From positions 81,713 to 145,712 of the forward strand of contig NZ_FPAZ01000012.1 in NCBI RefSeq assembly GCF_900116435.1: a DNA stretch of 64,000 nt, written 5' to 3'. Positions 19,388 to 28,005 of this stretch are shown in pieces. Positions within the stretch are counted from its first letter, which is position 1. Each line of letters opens with the position of its first letter. A program made the translations under genes and the position numbers. The DNA is from Pseudoalteromonas lipolytica. GTDB taxonomy: Bacteria > Pseudomonadota > Gammaproteobacteria > Enterobacterales > Alteromonadaceae. The notes beneath the pieces were generated by a model. The model saw only the letters and a program-made list of their open reading frames with translations, was not told where the DNA came from and searched no databases.

Positions 19388-19879
19388 ATGAATCCCACTC
19401 CTTGGTATAAAAATTTCTGGCCATGGTTTTTAATCTCTTTCCCACTTGCCGCTATCATCGGTTGTGCGGGTCTTATCTATATGGCAATAGGCAACGGACC
19501 TGACATGGTTGTTGATGATTATTATAAAAAAGGAAAAGCAATCAATTTAGAGCTTAGTAAATTTAATAAAGCCAAAGCGCTTTATTTACATGGTGATTTA
19601 AACGTTACTGATGACAAAGTCACGTTTGTTTTCACTAAAGGTGATGCCAGTAATGTTCATTCTTTAAAAATGTCATTTTATCATCGCACCATTAAAGCTA
19701 ACGACTTTGATGTAAGCTTGATGAAAAATGCTCATGGTGACTTTACAGCCCTGCTCGATGCTCATGTTGATGGTGCGTATACCGTATTTATTGAACCTGT
19801 CGATAACAGTTGGAAACTAAAAGAAGATATTATTCTTCCAACAGCTAAAACAATTTCGATTAGCCCTGAATATAAGTAG
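19388..19879 (+). CDS. ccoH: FixH-family cbb3 assembly protein
   Basis: The 163-residue protein begins with MNPTPWYKNFWPW and has one N-terminal membrane segment (FLISFPLAAIIGCAGLIYMAI), then DMVVDDYYKKG and a periplasmic beta domain ending in a SWKLKEDI-type strand. This is the FixH/CcoH architecture; CcoH interacts with the cbb3 oxidase and is needed for its assembly. The open frame extends upstream to 19355, but ATG 19388 matches the family. ccoI follows after 9 bp, so fixH-ccoI-ccoS-TauE/SafE probably form one unit. No ccoG (iron-sulfur copper reductase) gene lies in its usual place before this gene. Confidence 0.9.
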   Translation: MNPTPWYKNFWPWFLISFPLAAIIGCAGLIYMAIGNGPDMVVDDYYKKGKAINLELSKFNKAKALYLHGDLNVTDDKVTFVFTKGDASNVHSLKMSFYHRTIKANDFDVSLMKNAHGDFTALLDAHVDGAYTVFIEPVDNSWKLKEDIILPTAKTISISPEYK

Positions 19880-19888
19880 TTAACGCTC

Positions 19889-22264
19889 ATGTCTGATAAT
19901 TGCTTTCATTGTCTTGAAAGTGTGCCAAAAGGCTTTAATGCAACTGTCGTAATAGATGGGAAGGCACAGCCTATGTGTTGTATTGGCTGCCAAACAGTGG
20001 CCGAGAATATCGTTGCCCAAGGCATGACCGATTACTATAAGTTTAGAACTGTTCGCTCTGGGAAAGTTGAACAACTTGTTCCAGAGCAATTAGAGCTTAT
20101 AAAAAGTTACGATAACGAAGATATTCAAGATGAGTTTATTGCCACCTCCCAAGAGTTATCTGAGGTTTTACTCACCGTTGAAGGGATTACCTGTGCCGCC
20201 TGTGCTTGGCTTATTGAAAAGCAGCTACTTAATTTGTCAGCCATCAGACGCGTAGATGTAAATACCTCAACAAATCGTGCCATGATCCAGTGGGATAAAT
20301 CAGTCACCCCACTGAGTAAAATAATTACTGCATTACATGAAATAGGTTACAAAGCCTACCCCTTTCAAGCCGACTTAGAAGCCAGCCAAAAGCAACAAGC
20401 TGCAAAGGCCTATATTCGCCGCTTAGGTGTCGCCGGCCTGATGACTATGCAGGTAATGATGTTTGCTTTTGCAATGTACTTTGGCATGTTTTCTGGCATG
20501 GAAGAAAATTTTGAACAATACTTTCGCTGGATAAGCCTCGTACTTGCTTCGCCGGTTATTCTTTACAGTGCATTACCCTTCTTAACGAATGCAATTAATG
20601 GATTAAGAGCAAAACAGCTGAATATGGACTTACCCGTCTCTTTGGCTATTTTTGGCGCGTATGGCGCAAGTTGTTATGCAACCATAATGTCGGTTGGCGA
20701 AGTGTATTTTGAATCAATCTGTATGTTTACCTTTCTATTATTGTTGGGTAAGTATTTAGAGTTCAGAGCACGATTAAAAGCCAGCGAATTCACAGCAAAC
20801 CTACAAAAACTACTCCCGCTCACCGCACGCATTATTGATAACACCCATCAAGAATCAATCATTGCCGCTAAAAAACTCAAACTGGGCGACGTGGTACTTA
20901 TAAAAGCTGGTGAAACAATCCCCGCTGACGGGATAGTTATTAAAGGTAAAACAACGGTCGATGAAGCGATGATGACAGGCGAGCATCAACCCGTTAATAA
21001 GTTTGTTAATCATCAAGTATTTGCTGGCACCATTAACCACGATGGCGTGATCAGCATTGAGATTAATAAAATTGGCCAAAACACCCTTATTAATCAAATT
21101 ATAAAACTGCAACATACAGCCCTAACTAAGCGTCCACGACTTGTTGAGATAACGGATAAAGTGGCACAATGGTTTGTCGCATGCTTATTGCTTTTTGCCT
21201 CAATCACCGCTATTGGCTGGTATCAAGTTGATCCTGAACATGCATTTTGGATCACCATTTCTGTATTGGTTGCAACCTGCCCGTGTGCGCTCAGCTTAGC
21301 GATTCCTACGGCACTCACTTGCGCCGTGGCAAGCTTAACTAAACGCGGTATATTAATAAAACAAGCCCACGTCTTAGAGACACTCCCTCAACTAAGTGAT
21401 ATCGCCTTTGATAAAACAGGCACACTCACACAAGGTCGTTTTACAATTGAGCGCATTGAGTTAATAGATAATACGTACTCAGAAGCTGAAGCATTAACTC
21501 TTGCTGCTCAGCTAGAGAGCTTTTCCGAGCACCCGATTGCCAATGCCTTTGCAGGGTTTAACAATAGCGTCAATCAGTTCGAAAATGTCACTATTGAACC
21601 AGGCAAAGGTATCACTGCTAACCTTAATAATGAGCACTTTGCGATTGGTAAAAGTGGCTGGTTTGAAACCGATAAAGCAGACGCCCAAGCCACTTTATAT
21701 GTAAACAAACAGATTGTTGCACGCTTCTACCTATCGGATAGTTTGCGTAATAATGCCGATAAACTCATTAAAAACCTTCATGCGCAACACATAAAGTGCC
21801 ATATGTTAACTGGGGATGCCTCAAACAGTGGGGAGCGATTGGCTAAACAACTAAATCTCGACACTGTTCACGCTGGCTGCAGCCCACAAGATAAGCAAAC
21901 GCATGTTGATGCCCTTGCAAGTAAAGGCGCTGTGGTTGCTATGGTTGGAGACGGCGTTAATGACAGCCCAGTTTTTGCAAGTGCACACTTATCAATTGCG
22001 ATGGAAACTGGGGCAGATATTTCCAAAAACAGTGCCGATGTGGTATTACTCAATAGTGATTTAAGCGCCATTGAGCATCTGCTTAGCGTCTCGAAAAAAA
22101 CGCGCAGAATTGTGAAACAAAACTTGGCGTTATCACTTATTTACAATGGTTCGATTTTACCTTTAGCAGCATTGGGGCTCGTTGCGCCTTGGATGGCTGT
22201 TATTGGCATGTCTGCAAGCTCCATTTTGGTTATTACCAACTCATTAAGGTTATTAAAACTATGA
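19889..22264 (+). CDS. ccoI: Copper-translocating P-type ATPase for cbb3 oxidase assembly
   Basis: CcoI/FixI exports Cu(I) across the inner membrane to supply CuB of the cbb3 oxidase. The 791-residue protein has the Cys-rich N-terminus typical of CcoI (C5FHC8 and CCIGC around 30-34), a heavy-metal-associated domain with C102-AA-C105, the CPC metal site in the membrane (C464-P-C466), the phosphorylated Asp D508 in DKTGTLT, and GDGVNDSPVF in the hinge. All the catalytic residues looked for are present. It begins 9 bp after fixH and overlaps ccoS by 4 bp. Confidence 0.95.
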   Translation: MSDNCFHCLESVPKGFNATVVIDGKAQPMCCIGCQTVAENIVAQGMTDYYKFRTVRSGKVEQLVPEQLELIKSYDNEDIQDEFIATSQELSEVLLTVEGITCAACAWLIEKQLLNLSAIRRVDVNTSTNRAMIQWDKSVTPLSKIITALHEIGYKAYPFQADLEASQKQQAAKAYIRRLGVAGLMTMQVMMFAFAMYFGMFSGMEENFEQYFRWISLVLASPVILYSALPFLTNAINGLRAKQLNMDLPVSLAIFGAYGASCYATIMSVGEVYFESICMFTFLLLLGKYLEFRARLKASEFTANLQKLLPLTARIIDNTHQESIIAAKKLKLGDVVLIKAGETIPADGIVIKGKTTVDEAMMTGEHQPVNKFVNHQVFAGTINHDGVISIEINKIGQNTLINQIIKLQHTALTKRPRLVEITDKVAQWFVACLLLFASITAIGWYQVDPEHAFWITISVLVATCPCALSLAIPTALTCAVASLTKRGILIKQAHVLETLPQLSDIAFDKTGTLTQGRFTIERIELIDNTYSEAEALTLAAQLESFSEHPIANAFAGFNNSVNQFENVTIEPGKGITANLNNEHFAIGKSGWFETDKADAQATLYVNKQIVARFYLSDSLRNNADKLIKNLHAQHIKCHMLTGDASNSGERLAKQLNLDTVHAGCSPQDKQTHVDALASKGAVVAMVGDGVNDSPVFASAHLSIAMETGADISKNSADVVLLNSDLSAIEHLLSVSKKTRRIVKQNLALSLIYNGSILPLAALGLVAPWMAVIGMSASSILVITNSLRLLKL

Positions 22265-22428
22265 GTATCATTTACATGTTAATCCCGATTGCGATTTTGT
22301 TTGTAATAATCGCTATTGGTGTATTTTTTTGGGCTGTAAAAAGTGAACAATTCTCAGATTTAAATAAACAGGGCCACAGTATCCTGTTTGAAGATGACAA
22401 AGAGCAGCACAACAAAAGTAATGATTGA
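22261..22428 (+). CDS. ccoS: cbb3 oxidase maturation protein CcoS
   Basis: A 55-residue single-span protein (IIYMLIPIAILFVIIAIGVFFW) followed by VKSEQFSDLNKQGHSILFEDD, the CcoS signature. CcoS is required for cofactor insertion into the cbb3 oxidase. The ATG overlaps the ccoI stop (ATGA). A longer open frame to 22189 exists but is inside ccoI. Confidence 0.92.
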   Translation: MSIIYMLIPIAILFVIIAIGVFFWAVKSEQFSDLNKQGHSILFEDDKEQHNKSND

Positions 22429-23092
22429 TCCCCTTTTCATTAGTGCATTTGTTATGGGGTTACTTGGCAGTGGCCATTGCTTAGCGATGTGTGGTGGCAT
22501 TGCAAGTAGCTTACAGCTTGCCGCCGACAAAAATCGTGCTGTGAGCTTTTCTGTTGCCTACAATGTAGGGCGCGCGCTGAGTTATATGTTAGCGGGTGCT
22601 TTAGTCGCGGGTATCAGCAGTCGCTTTGCAGCACAGAACACCAGTATCGCCCTCGCTTTATCATTTTTGAGTGGCATTTTTATGCTACTTGTGGGCATCT
22701 ATATTATGCGTTTGGCTGCCACATTACAGTGGTTAGAAAAACTTGGGAAAACGCTCGTGTGGCAGCATTTAGCAAAATTAAATCGCTATTTATTGCCGGT
22801 TAATACAACCCCTAAAGCCCTGCTTTATGGTGCGCTTTGGGGTTGGCTGCCGTGTGGATTAGTCTACTCTGCACTGACATGGGCCCTGACGAGCCCTTCT
22901 GCGCTTCATGGTGCAGGGGTTATGCTATTTTTTGCCCTAGGCACATTTCCAGCGATGGTCAGTGTTGGCCTCGCAAGTCAAAAAATAAACGTTTTTTTAA
23001 ACCATGTTTGGACTAGGGTTATTCTAGGAAGCGTAATAATATGGTACGGTGTATACTTATTAATTATAGCAACTGACAGGCTCGTTCATTAA
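22421..23092 (+). CDS. Sulfite exporter TauE/SafE-family membrane protein (CcoS-linked)
   Basis: The 223-residue integral membrane protein starts MIDPLFISAFVMGLLGSGHCLAMCGGIASSLQL; the GHCxxMCGG motif with its paired Cys is characteristic of the TauE/SafE-like proteins (DUF2 family sometimes called CcoH2 or SenC-neighbour transporters) encoded beside cbb3 genes. A second motif, LLYGALWGWLPCGLVYSAL, carries another Cys. In related bacteria this protein is linked to copper handling for cbb3 oxidase, which fits its place right after ccoS with an 8-bp overlap. A start at 22388 is possible but gives an unusual N-terminus. The transported substrate is not established by sequence. Confidence 0.85.
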   Translation: MIDPLFISAFVMGLLGSGHCLAMCGGIASSLQLAADKNRAVSFSVAYNVGRALSYMLAGALVAGISSRFAAQNTSIALALSFLSGIFMLLVGIYIMRLAATLQWLEKLGKTLVWQHLAKLNRYLLPVNTTPKALLYGALWGWLPCGLVYSALTWALTSPSALHGAGVMLFFALGTFPAMVSVGLASQKINVFLNHVWTRVILGSVIIWYGVYLLIIATDRLVH

Positions 23093-23130
23093 CCTTACGA
23101 GTTGTTAACTTATTAGAATGGATTTGATGT

Positions 23131-23865
23131 ATGGACTTTTCACAAAACAAGTCAAAAGGCTTATGCACTATTAGCTGTAATAATTGCAGTATTAGTCAGC
23201 TGTGTTTACCATTTTCGCTTAATGGCCAAGAAATGGATCGTCTTGATGAGATTATCGAGCGTAAAAAGCCTCTTCACAAAGGCGACTTTTTATTTGAGTC
23301 GGGTGAAAAGCTAAATGCAATTTATGCAGTTCGCTCAGGTTCATTTAAGTCTTATACGCTTTCGGAGCAAGGTGATGAGCAAATCACAGGCTTTCATTTA
23401 GCCGGTGATCTCGTTGGCTTTGATGCTATCAATAAAATGTCTCATCAAAGTTTTTCGCAAGCGCTTGAAACATCAATGGTATGCGAAATTCCATTCGATA
23501 CATTAGATGAATTGGCAGGTAAACTACCAAAATTACGCCAACAAATTATGCGCTTGATGAGTAACGAAATTAATTACGACCAAGAAATGTTGTTACTGCT
23601 TAATAAGAAATCAGCAGAAGAGCGTTTAGCCAGCTTTATTTACAACCTTGCAGAACGATTTGGTGAACGTGGTTTCTCGCGTAAAGAGTTCCGTCTTACA
23701 ATGACTCGTGGCGAAATAGGTAATTATCTTGGTTTAACCGTCGAGACAATTAGCCGCTTGCTAAGCCGCTTTCAAAAAGCCGACATTATCAAAGTTGAAG
23801 GTAAATTTATTACCATTTTAGATCAACAGGCGCTTGCTTCAACAGCCGCGATTAAATGTAAATAG
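23131..23865 (+). CDS. fnr: Fnr/EtrA-type oxygen-sensing transcription factor
   Basis: This 244-residue Crp/Fnr-family regulator has the [4Fe-4S]-ligating cysteines of FNR: C16-x2-C19-x5-C25 in the N-terminal [12 protein letters not shown], and C118 in TSMVCEIPF, with an extra C12. The effector-domain beta barrel is followed by the dimer helix and the helix-turn-helix [21 protein letters not shown], in which E205, S208 and R209 match the residues that read the FNR half-site TTGAT. It should therefore act as an anaerobic regulator with FNR specificity. The order fnr-uspE-ttcA, next to the cbb3 cluster, is conserved in Shewanella (where the gene is etrA) and, in part, in E. coli. Confidence 0.95.
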   Translation: MDFSQNKSKGLCTISCNNCSISQLCLPFSLNGQEMDRLDEIIERKKPLHKGDFLFESGEKLNAIYAVRSGSFKSYTLSEQGDEQITGFHLAGDLVGFDAINKMSHQSFSQALETSMVCEIPFDTLDELAGKLPKLRQQIMRLMSNEINYDQEMLLLLNKKSAEERLASFIYNLAERFGERGFSRKEFRLTMTRGEIGNYLGLTVETISRLLSRFQKADIIKVEGKFITILDQQALASTAAIKCK

Positions 23866-23967
23866 AGTTTGATATAGCGCAACTTTCTATTGCTTGCCCC
23901 TTTAACTGCTCAGAATTTAGGTTACACTCAAGGTATACCTTTTTGCAGAACAGTTAAGGAGCAGCAT

Positions 23968-24891
23968 ATGGACGCAATAAAACGAATTTTAGCAGTAATA
24001 GATCCCACCAAGGAACACCAGCATAGTTTAAGCCGCTCAATTGACCTAGCCAAAAAGTCAGGCGCAACCATCACTGCTTTTCTTAGTATTTATGACTTCT
24101 CCTACGAAATGACCACAATGCTTTCTTCTGATGAGCGTGAAGCCATGCGCGAAGCTGTCATCAAAGACCGTCAAGTCTGGTTAAATGAACAAATCGCCCT
24201 TTACCCTGAATTATCAATTGATAGTTGTGTTGTTTGGCACAATCGCCCTTACGAAGCCATTATTAATACGGTGATCAATGACGGTTATGATCTTGTGGTT
24301 AAAGGCACACATCAGCATGACACCCTTAAATCAGTGATTTTTACACCGACTGATTGGCACCTCATTCGTAAGTGCCCTGCACCGGTGTTATTAGTTAAAG
24401 AAAAAGAGTGGCCTGCACATGGCAACATACTCGCAGCAGTAAATGCAGTCAGTGAAAATGAGCAACACCTTGCGCTGAACAAACGTATTATCAATGATGC
24501 ACGCTTTATTTGTGACCTTGCTAATGCGCAGCTTAATTTAGTGAATGCCTACCCTGCTACACCGGTAAATATTGCTATCGAAATTCCTGAGTTTAACCCG
24601 GGTGTATACAACGAATCGGTTAAAAAGCATCATTTTGAATCAACCTTAGAACTAGCAAAAAGTTTTCAAATTGATGAAGCACAATGCCACATTGAAGAAG
24701 GTCTTCCTGAAGATGTGATCCCTGATGTTGCTGCAAAACTTAACAGCGAGCTTGTGGTTATTGGCACTGTAGGCCGCACCGGTTTAAGTGCTGCATTGGT
24801 TGGTAATACAGCTGAGCATGTAATTGATAGCCTAGATTGCGACGTATTGGCTCTAAAACCAGATGGCTACGTGAGCCCTTTAGCAAAATAA
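23968..24891 (+). CDS. uspE: Universal stress protein UspE (tandem Usp domains)
   Basis: The 307-residue cytosolic protein has two Usp domains: the first (about 3-145) with RILAVIDPTKEHQHSL and LVVKGTHQHDTLKSVIFTPTDWHLIRKCPAPVLLVK, the second (about 155-300) ending in LVVIGTVGRTGLSAALVGNTAEHVIDSLDCDVLALKP with the G-x2-G-x9-G(S/N) nucleotide-binding pattern. UspE is the long tandem type and is commonly encoded next to fnr. The ATG at 23968 follows AAGGAG at ideal spacing; the longer open frame from 23890 is noncoding leader. Its role is in stress survival, and the precise function is not settled. Confidence 0.93.
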   Translation: MDAIKRILAVIDPTKEHQHSLSRSIDLAKKSGATITAFLSIYDFSYEMTTMLSSDEREAMREAVIKDRQVWLNEQIALYPELSIDSCVVWHNRPYEAIINTVINDGYDLVVKGTHQHDTLKSVIFTPTDWHLIRKCPAPVLLVKEKEWPAHGNILAAVNAVSENEQHLALNKRIINDARFICDLANAQLNLVNAYPATPVNIAIEIPEFNPGVYNESVKKHHFESTLELAKSFQIDEAQCHIEEGLPEDVIPDVAAKLNSELVVIGTVGRTGLSAALVGNTAEHVIDSLDCDVLALKPDGYVSPLAK

Positions 24892-24902
24892 TTCTCATCG
24901 TT

Positions 24903-24932
24903 GCGGGAAACAAATAATTGTTGTTTACCCGC
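24903..24932 (+). terminator. Hairpin between uspE and ttcA
   Basis: GCGGGAAACAA (24903-24913) pairs with TTGTTT-A-CCCGC (24921-24932) with one bulged base. There is no T run after it, so it may be a weak terminator or an mRNA-stabilising structure. Confidence 0.4.
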
Positions 24933-24986
24933 GCTTCAAATATAATACGCCCCTTTATTTTACCCATGTATTTATAAGGGGGCGTA

Positions 24987-25892
24987 GTGTCTCACTCAGC
25001 AGAAGCTAAAGCGCAATATAACTTTAATAAGTTACAAAAACGCTTACGTCGATTAACCGGCCAAGCCGTTATGGATTTTAATATGATCGAAGATGGCGAT
25101 CGTATCATGGTCTGTTTATCAGGCGGCAAAGACAGCTACACCCTATTAGATACATTACAGCATCTACAACGTGTCGCACCGGTTAAGTTTGATTTGTTCG
25201 CCATTAACTTAGACCAAAAGCAACCAGGGTTTCCTGAGCACGTTTTACCCGAATACTTAGATAAACTCGGTATTGAATACAAAATAGTTGAAGAAGACAC
25301 CTACAGCATTGTTACCGATATTATTCCTGAAGGTAAAACAACCTGTTCGCTGTGCTCACGCCTTCGTCGCGGTATTTTATACCGTACAGCGAAAGAAATG
25401 GGCGCGACTAAAATTGCCCTTGGTCACCACCGCGATGATATGATAGAGACGTTGTTCTTAAATATGTTCTACGGCGGTAAATTAAAAAGTATGCCCGCTA
25501 AATTAATGAGCGATAACGGCGAGCATATGGTGATTCGCCCACTGGCATATTGTAAAGAAGTCGATATCGAAAAATACGCAGAGCGTATGGAATTCCCTAT
25601 TATTCCATGTAACTTATGTGGCTCTCAGGAAAACTTGCAGCGTAAACACACAAAAGCCATGCTTGCTGAGTGGAATAAACAGCATCCGGGTCGTATTGAA
25701 AGCATTTTCACGGCAATGCAAAACGTCGTGCCGTCGCACTTAGCTGATAAAGACTTATTCAATTTTAAAGACCTGCAAACAGGTGATGTAATTGATGGTG
25801 GCGATATCGCCCTTGATAAGCCAGATATCCCAAAACAGCCTGCGCTTGATGACGAACACATTAGTGACGTTGTGACAATTAACCTAAGCTAA
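24987..25892 (+). CDS. ttcA: tRNA 2-thiocytidine(32) synthetase TtcA
   Basis: TtcA is the ATP-dependent, iron-sulfur enzyme that thiolates cytidine 32 of some tRNAs. The 301-residue protein has the PP-loop SGGKDS at 45-50, the CxxC pair C120/C123 in [12 protein letters not shown], and C208/C211 in [10 protein letters not shown], the cysteines that hold the cluster in this family. The start is a GTG at 24987 preceded by AGGGGG; the N-terminus ([15 protein letters not shown]) aligns with that of E. coli TtcA. It is the last plus-strand gene of the respiratory block and is followed by a terminator. Confidence 0.95.
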   Translation: MSHSAEAKAQYNFNKLQKRLRRLTGQAVMDFNMIEDGDRIMVCLSGGKDSYTLLDTLQHLQRVAPVKFDLFAINLDQKQPGFPEHVLPEYLDKLGIEYKIVEEDTYSIVTDIIPEGKTTCSLCSRLRRGILYRTAKEMGATKIALGHHRDDMIETLFLNMFYGGKLKSMPAKLMSDNGEHMVIRPLAYCKEVDIEKYAERMEFPIIPCNLCGSQENLQRKHTKAMLAEWNKQHPGRIESIFTAMQNVVPSHLADKDLFNFKDLQTGDVIDGGDIALDKPDIPKQPALDDEHISDVVTINLS

Positions 25893-25921
25893 TGGTTTAA
25901 AAAAACATTTAACTAATTATT

Positions 25922-25950
25922 AGGAGAGCAAAGAAGCTCTCCTTTTTATT
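25922..25950 (+). terminator. Rho-independent terminator after ttcA
   Basis: AGGAGAGC (25922-25929) and GCTCTCCT (25936-25943) form a perfect 8-bp stem followed by a T-rich tail. It probably also insulates the convergent oxidoreductase gene. Confidence 0.88.
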
Positions 25951-25966
25951 TTTGGTAAAAAATTAT

Positions 25967-26542
25967 CTAACTAACTTTCGCTCCTAATCGAGCTGCTTTC
26001 TCAAGCCAGACTTTTCTTTTATTGCTACTGGAATTTATAACTGGCCCAAAGTATGTAGTGGTTTTATTTTTAATGCCAGAAAAGTCCAAAATACAATGTT
26101 TAAAATTCTTATAGATAACATTCCCTTGAATGTATTTATACCAAAAAGCAGGGGTATCTAACGTTATTAATAACTCTGATGTACGTCCTTTTAATAACTT
26201 TTTCGGTATTGATTTACCTTCGACATATTTAAACGAAAACCCCGGTAAAAAAACTCTATCAATCGCCCCTTTAAACTTAGCAGGCATGGTTCCCCACCAA
26301 ACAGGACTAACAATCACAATATGCTCAGACCACAGAATCTTCTCTTGGAGATCTGCTAAACAAGGCTCTAAATCAATCACTTTGTCATAGCCTTCGGCTA
26401 AATTGATTTCGAAATTCAAGTCACCGATATTCACGTGCTTAACGTCATGTTTTTTTATGGCAACTGCTGCATACTGTTCCGCTAAAGATTTACACAGGCT
26501 GGTTAGTTTGGGGTTAGCATTGATTACTAATATTCTTTTCAT
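25967..26542 (-). CDS. NAD(P)H-dependent flavin oxidoreductase, flavodoxin-like fold (MdaB/KefF type)
   Basis: The 191-residue protein has the flavodoxin-like fold of NAD(P)H:quinone reductases: MKRILVINANPKLTSLCKSLAEQY at the FMN phosphate loop, then IVIVSPVWWGTMPAKFKGAIDRVFLPGFSF, the family's P-x-W-W/Y-x-x-x-P-A-x-(L/F)K block. Such enzymes reduce quinones or nitroaromatics by two electrons and protect against electrophile stress. The gene lies 46 bp after a merR gene on the same strand, and a MerR-type promoter sits over the merR stop codon (see that entry), so induction by the neighbouring regulator is very likely. The true substrate is unknown. Confidence 0.82.
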   Translation of the reverse strand: MKRILVINANPKLTSLCKSLAEQYAAVAIKKHDVKHVNIGDLNFEINLAEGYDKVIDLEPCLADLQEKILWSEHIVIVSPVWWGTMPAKFKGAIDRVFLPGFSFKYVEGKSIPKKLLKGRTSELLITLDTPAFWYKYIQGNVIYKNFKHCILDFSGIKNKTTTYFGPVINSSSNKRKVWLEKAARLGAKVS

Positions 26543-26573
26543 ACACTGACATATCCATTTAGAGTGAGGACAC

Positions 26574-26605
26574 AGTGTAAACTCTCACCTAAGGGTAAGA
26601 GTCAA
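26574..26605 (-). promoter_or_regulatory. MerR-type promoter/operator driving the oxidoreductase gene
   Basis: On the minus strand a -35 TTGACT (26605-26600) and a -10 TACACT (26579-26574) are separated by 20 bp, longer than the normal 17, as is typical of MerR-family targets. The spacer together with the last two bases of the -35 holds a near-perfect dyad, ACTCTTACC / GGTGAGAGT, 4 bp apart. The dyad covers the merR stop codon (26589-26591). The expected transcript start is about 25 bases upstream of the oxidoreductase ATG. Confidence 0.75.
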
Positions 26606-26948
26606 GTTCTTGAATACACTTATCAATTGAAATTCGGTAATTTTTAATGCGCTCTCTTTGAAGTTCAAGCTCCTTTATCTTTTCTTCGACTGCAGCTTGC
26701 TTTTGAATAAGGTAATGGCTGACAGCCTGCCAATCAAAATCCTCGTTTTCTCCCTTCAAAGCAACCATATCTGACAGTGCAACTCCCAGAGTTTGAGCCT
26801 CTTTTATTAATTTGATTAAATAAATATTCTCTTGATTATAAACTCGATACTTTCCAACCCTAGAAACAGTCAGTAAGCCCACTGATTCATAGAGCCTTAT
26901 TGCTCTTTGTGTTGCCCCAGACAGTTTAGATGCCTCATTGAGATACAT
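26589..26948 (-). CDS. MerR-family transcriptional regulator
   Basis: A 119-residue MerR-family activator with the N-terminal winged helix YLNEASKLSGATQRAIRLYESVGLL, the second wing segment VGKYRVYNQENIYLIKLIKEAQTLGVALSDM, and a C-terminal dimerisation coiled coil (about 70-112). It has no Cys at metal-binding positions in its short effector tail, so it is unlikely to be a metal sensor; regulators of this size next to oxidoreductases usually respond to electrophiles, drugs or redox cues. The frame opens with a TTG at 26969, but the ATG at 26948 has AAGGAC at good spacing. It probably activates the adjacent oxidoreductase from the internal MerR-type promoter. Confidence 0.85.
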   Translation of the reverse strand: MYLNEASKLSGATQRAIRLYESVGLLTVSRVGKYRVYNQENIYLIKLIKEAQTLGVALSDMVALKGENEDFDWQAVSHYLIQKQAAVEEKIKELELQRERIKNYRISIDKCIQELDSYP

Positions 26949-27033
26949 TCGAACGTCCTTATCCACCAAATCAATTTATGTGACATGCTTTGTTTGTATT
27001 TAAGAGATAGTGTTAGATATAGATTTTTCAGAT

Positions 27034-27246
27034 TAATACCATTGTGCTTAATTAAGGGGTCTATTTTGAGGCAATAAAACCGCGTTGATAACAAGGCAAA
27101 AATTTAGTTATTTAATTGTTCTCGGCAATTGCTCCTGCATTGCTCTACCTCCTGCATCCATGCAGTCGTAAATCAGAAATTTTTAACGTAGGTAGCGACT
27201 GGTTTAATCACTCAAAATGATTAAGTATTTTTGCAAAATGGTATAA
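27034..27246. repeat. MITE-like element with terminal inverted repeats
   Basis: The 388-bp stretch between merR and the next gene holds no gene but does contain a candidate repeat. Its ends are inverted copies: TAATACCATTGTGC at 27034-27047 and, on the other strand, TTATACCATTTTGC from 27246 inward (12 of 14 identical). A second inner inverted pair (AAAAATTT...ATTTA near 27092 and its complement near 27170-27185) flanks a perfect CTGCAT-CC-ATGCAG hairpin at 27152-27165. The size and nested symmetry suggest a non-autonomous, transposase-less element. Its copy number cannot be seen in this window. Confidence 0.5.
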
Positions 27247-27273
27247 ATCATTAAAGCGTAATTTAAAAGCAAC

Positions 27274-27301
27274 AAAAAAGGACCTGTAAAGATCCTTTTT
27301 T
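27274..27301. terminator. Bidirectional terminator downstream of the DUF2987-like gene
   Basis: AAAAAAGGA (27274-27282) and TCCTTTTTT (27293-27301) form a stem with a 10-nt loop; the T run in each direction would allow termination on both strands. It is 36 bases after the minus-strand gene. Confidence 0.7.
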
Positions 27302-27336
27302 GAATAATTAGCTATGCTATAAAAAAGATGACTCAG

Positions 27337-28005
27337 CTATTTTACAATCCACGGCGTTGCACTAATAAGCTTTGCACTGCTATTAAGTAGAGTTTTGTCA
27401 TCTTGCCACTCATCAGTGATTTTAATCGTGCAGCGGTTTTCTTTACAGCTAACCCCCTCACCCGACATACTTGCAGGAGCGTCAAATTTAAGTACAACTC
27501 CTTGTTGCTCAGGTAATAAAAACCACATTAGTTTGCTAACAAAAAAGCCCGATAAATCAGATAAAAGCTCATCAAACTCTTGGTTAAGCTCAAATAAATT
27601 CGCTTTTGTTAGTGCAAAGTTACTAAGCTCTGTTGCTTCAATTTGCAGCTTTAATTGGCAATCATGCTGAGGGTTTTTAGGCTGTACGACAATCACAGCT
27701 TTATCCGTGTCTAACTGCTTATCAAAAGGCAATAACAGCTGTGCATTGTCGGTGTACGTTAAATCGAACTCTTGTTTTTCGGTTAGAATTTTACCTGACT
27801 TAATCGTACATACTTCGTTAGTGGCAATATCACTTAAATAAAAGTTAACTTGTGCGTACTGAAACTCCCCCTTGTTTACGACTTTTAAACGGTCGTAAAA
27901 ACCGTCATATGCAATCACAAACTCACTGGCAGTTGCTTTAAAGCTCGTAACGCTTAATGCACTGATCACACCCACCACTTTTAACAATAAAAAGATTTTA
28001 TTCAT
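27337..28005 (-). CDS. Exported DUF2987-like protein
   Basis: The 222-residue product has a signal peptide (LLLKVVGVISALSVTSFKATA) and a mature domain starting EFVIAYDGFYDRLKVVNKGEFQYAQVNFYLSD with paired Cys residues (EVCTIKSG, HDCQLKL, VSCKENRCTIKI). The YDGFYDRLK start recalls the DUF2987 proteins of Vibrio and Shewanella; this is recognition by eye. It overlaps the bax gene by 8 bp, so both are in one periplasmic/envelope operon. A TTG one codon upstream is an alternative start. Function unknown. Confidence 0.6.
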   Translation of the reverse strand: MNKIFLLLKVVGVISALSVTSFKATASEFVIAYDGFYDRLKVVNKGEFQYAQVNFYLSDIATNEVCTIKSGKILTEKQEFDLTYTDNAQLLLPFDKQLDTDKAVIVVQPKNPQHDCQLKLQIEATELSNFALTKANLFELNQEFDELLSDLSGFFVSKLMWFLLPEQQGVVLKFDAPASMSGEGVSCKENRCTIKITDEWQDDKTLLNSSAKLISATPWIVK

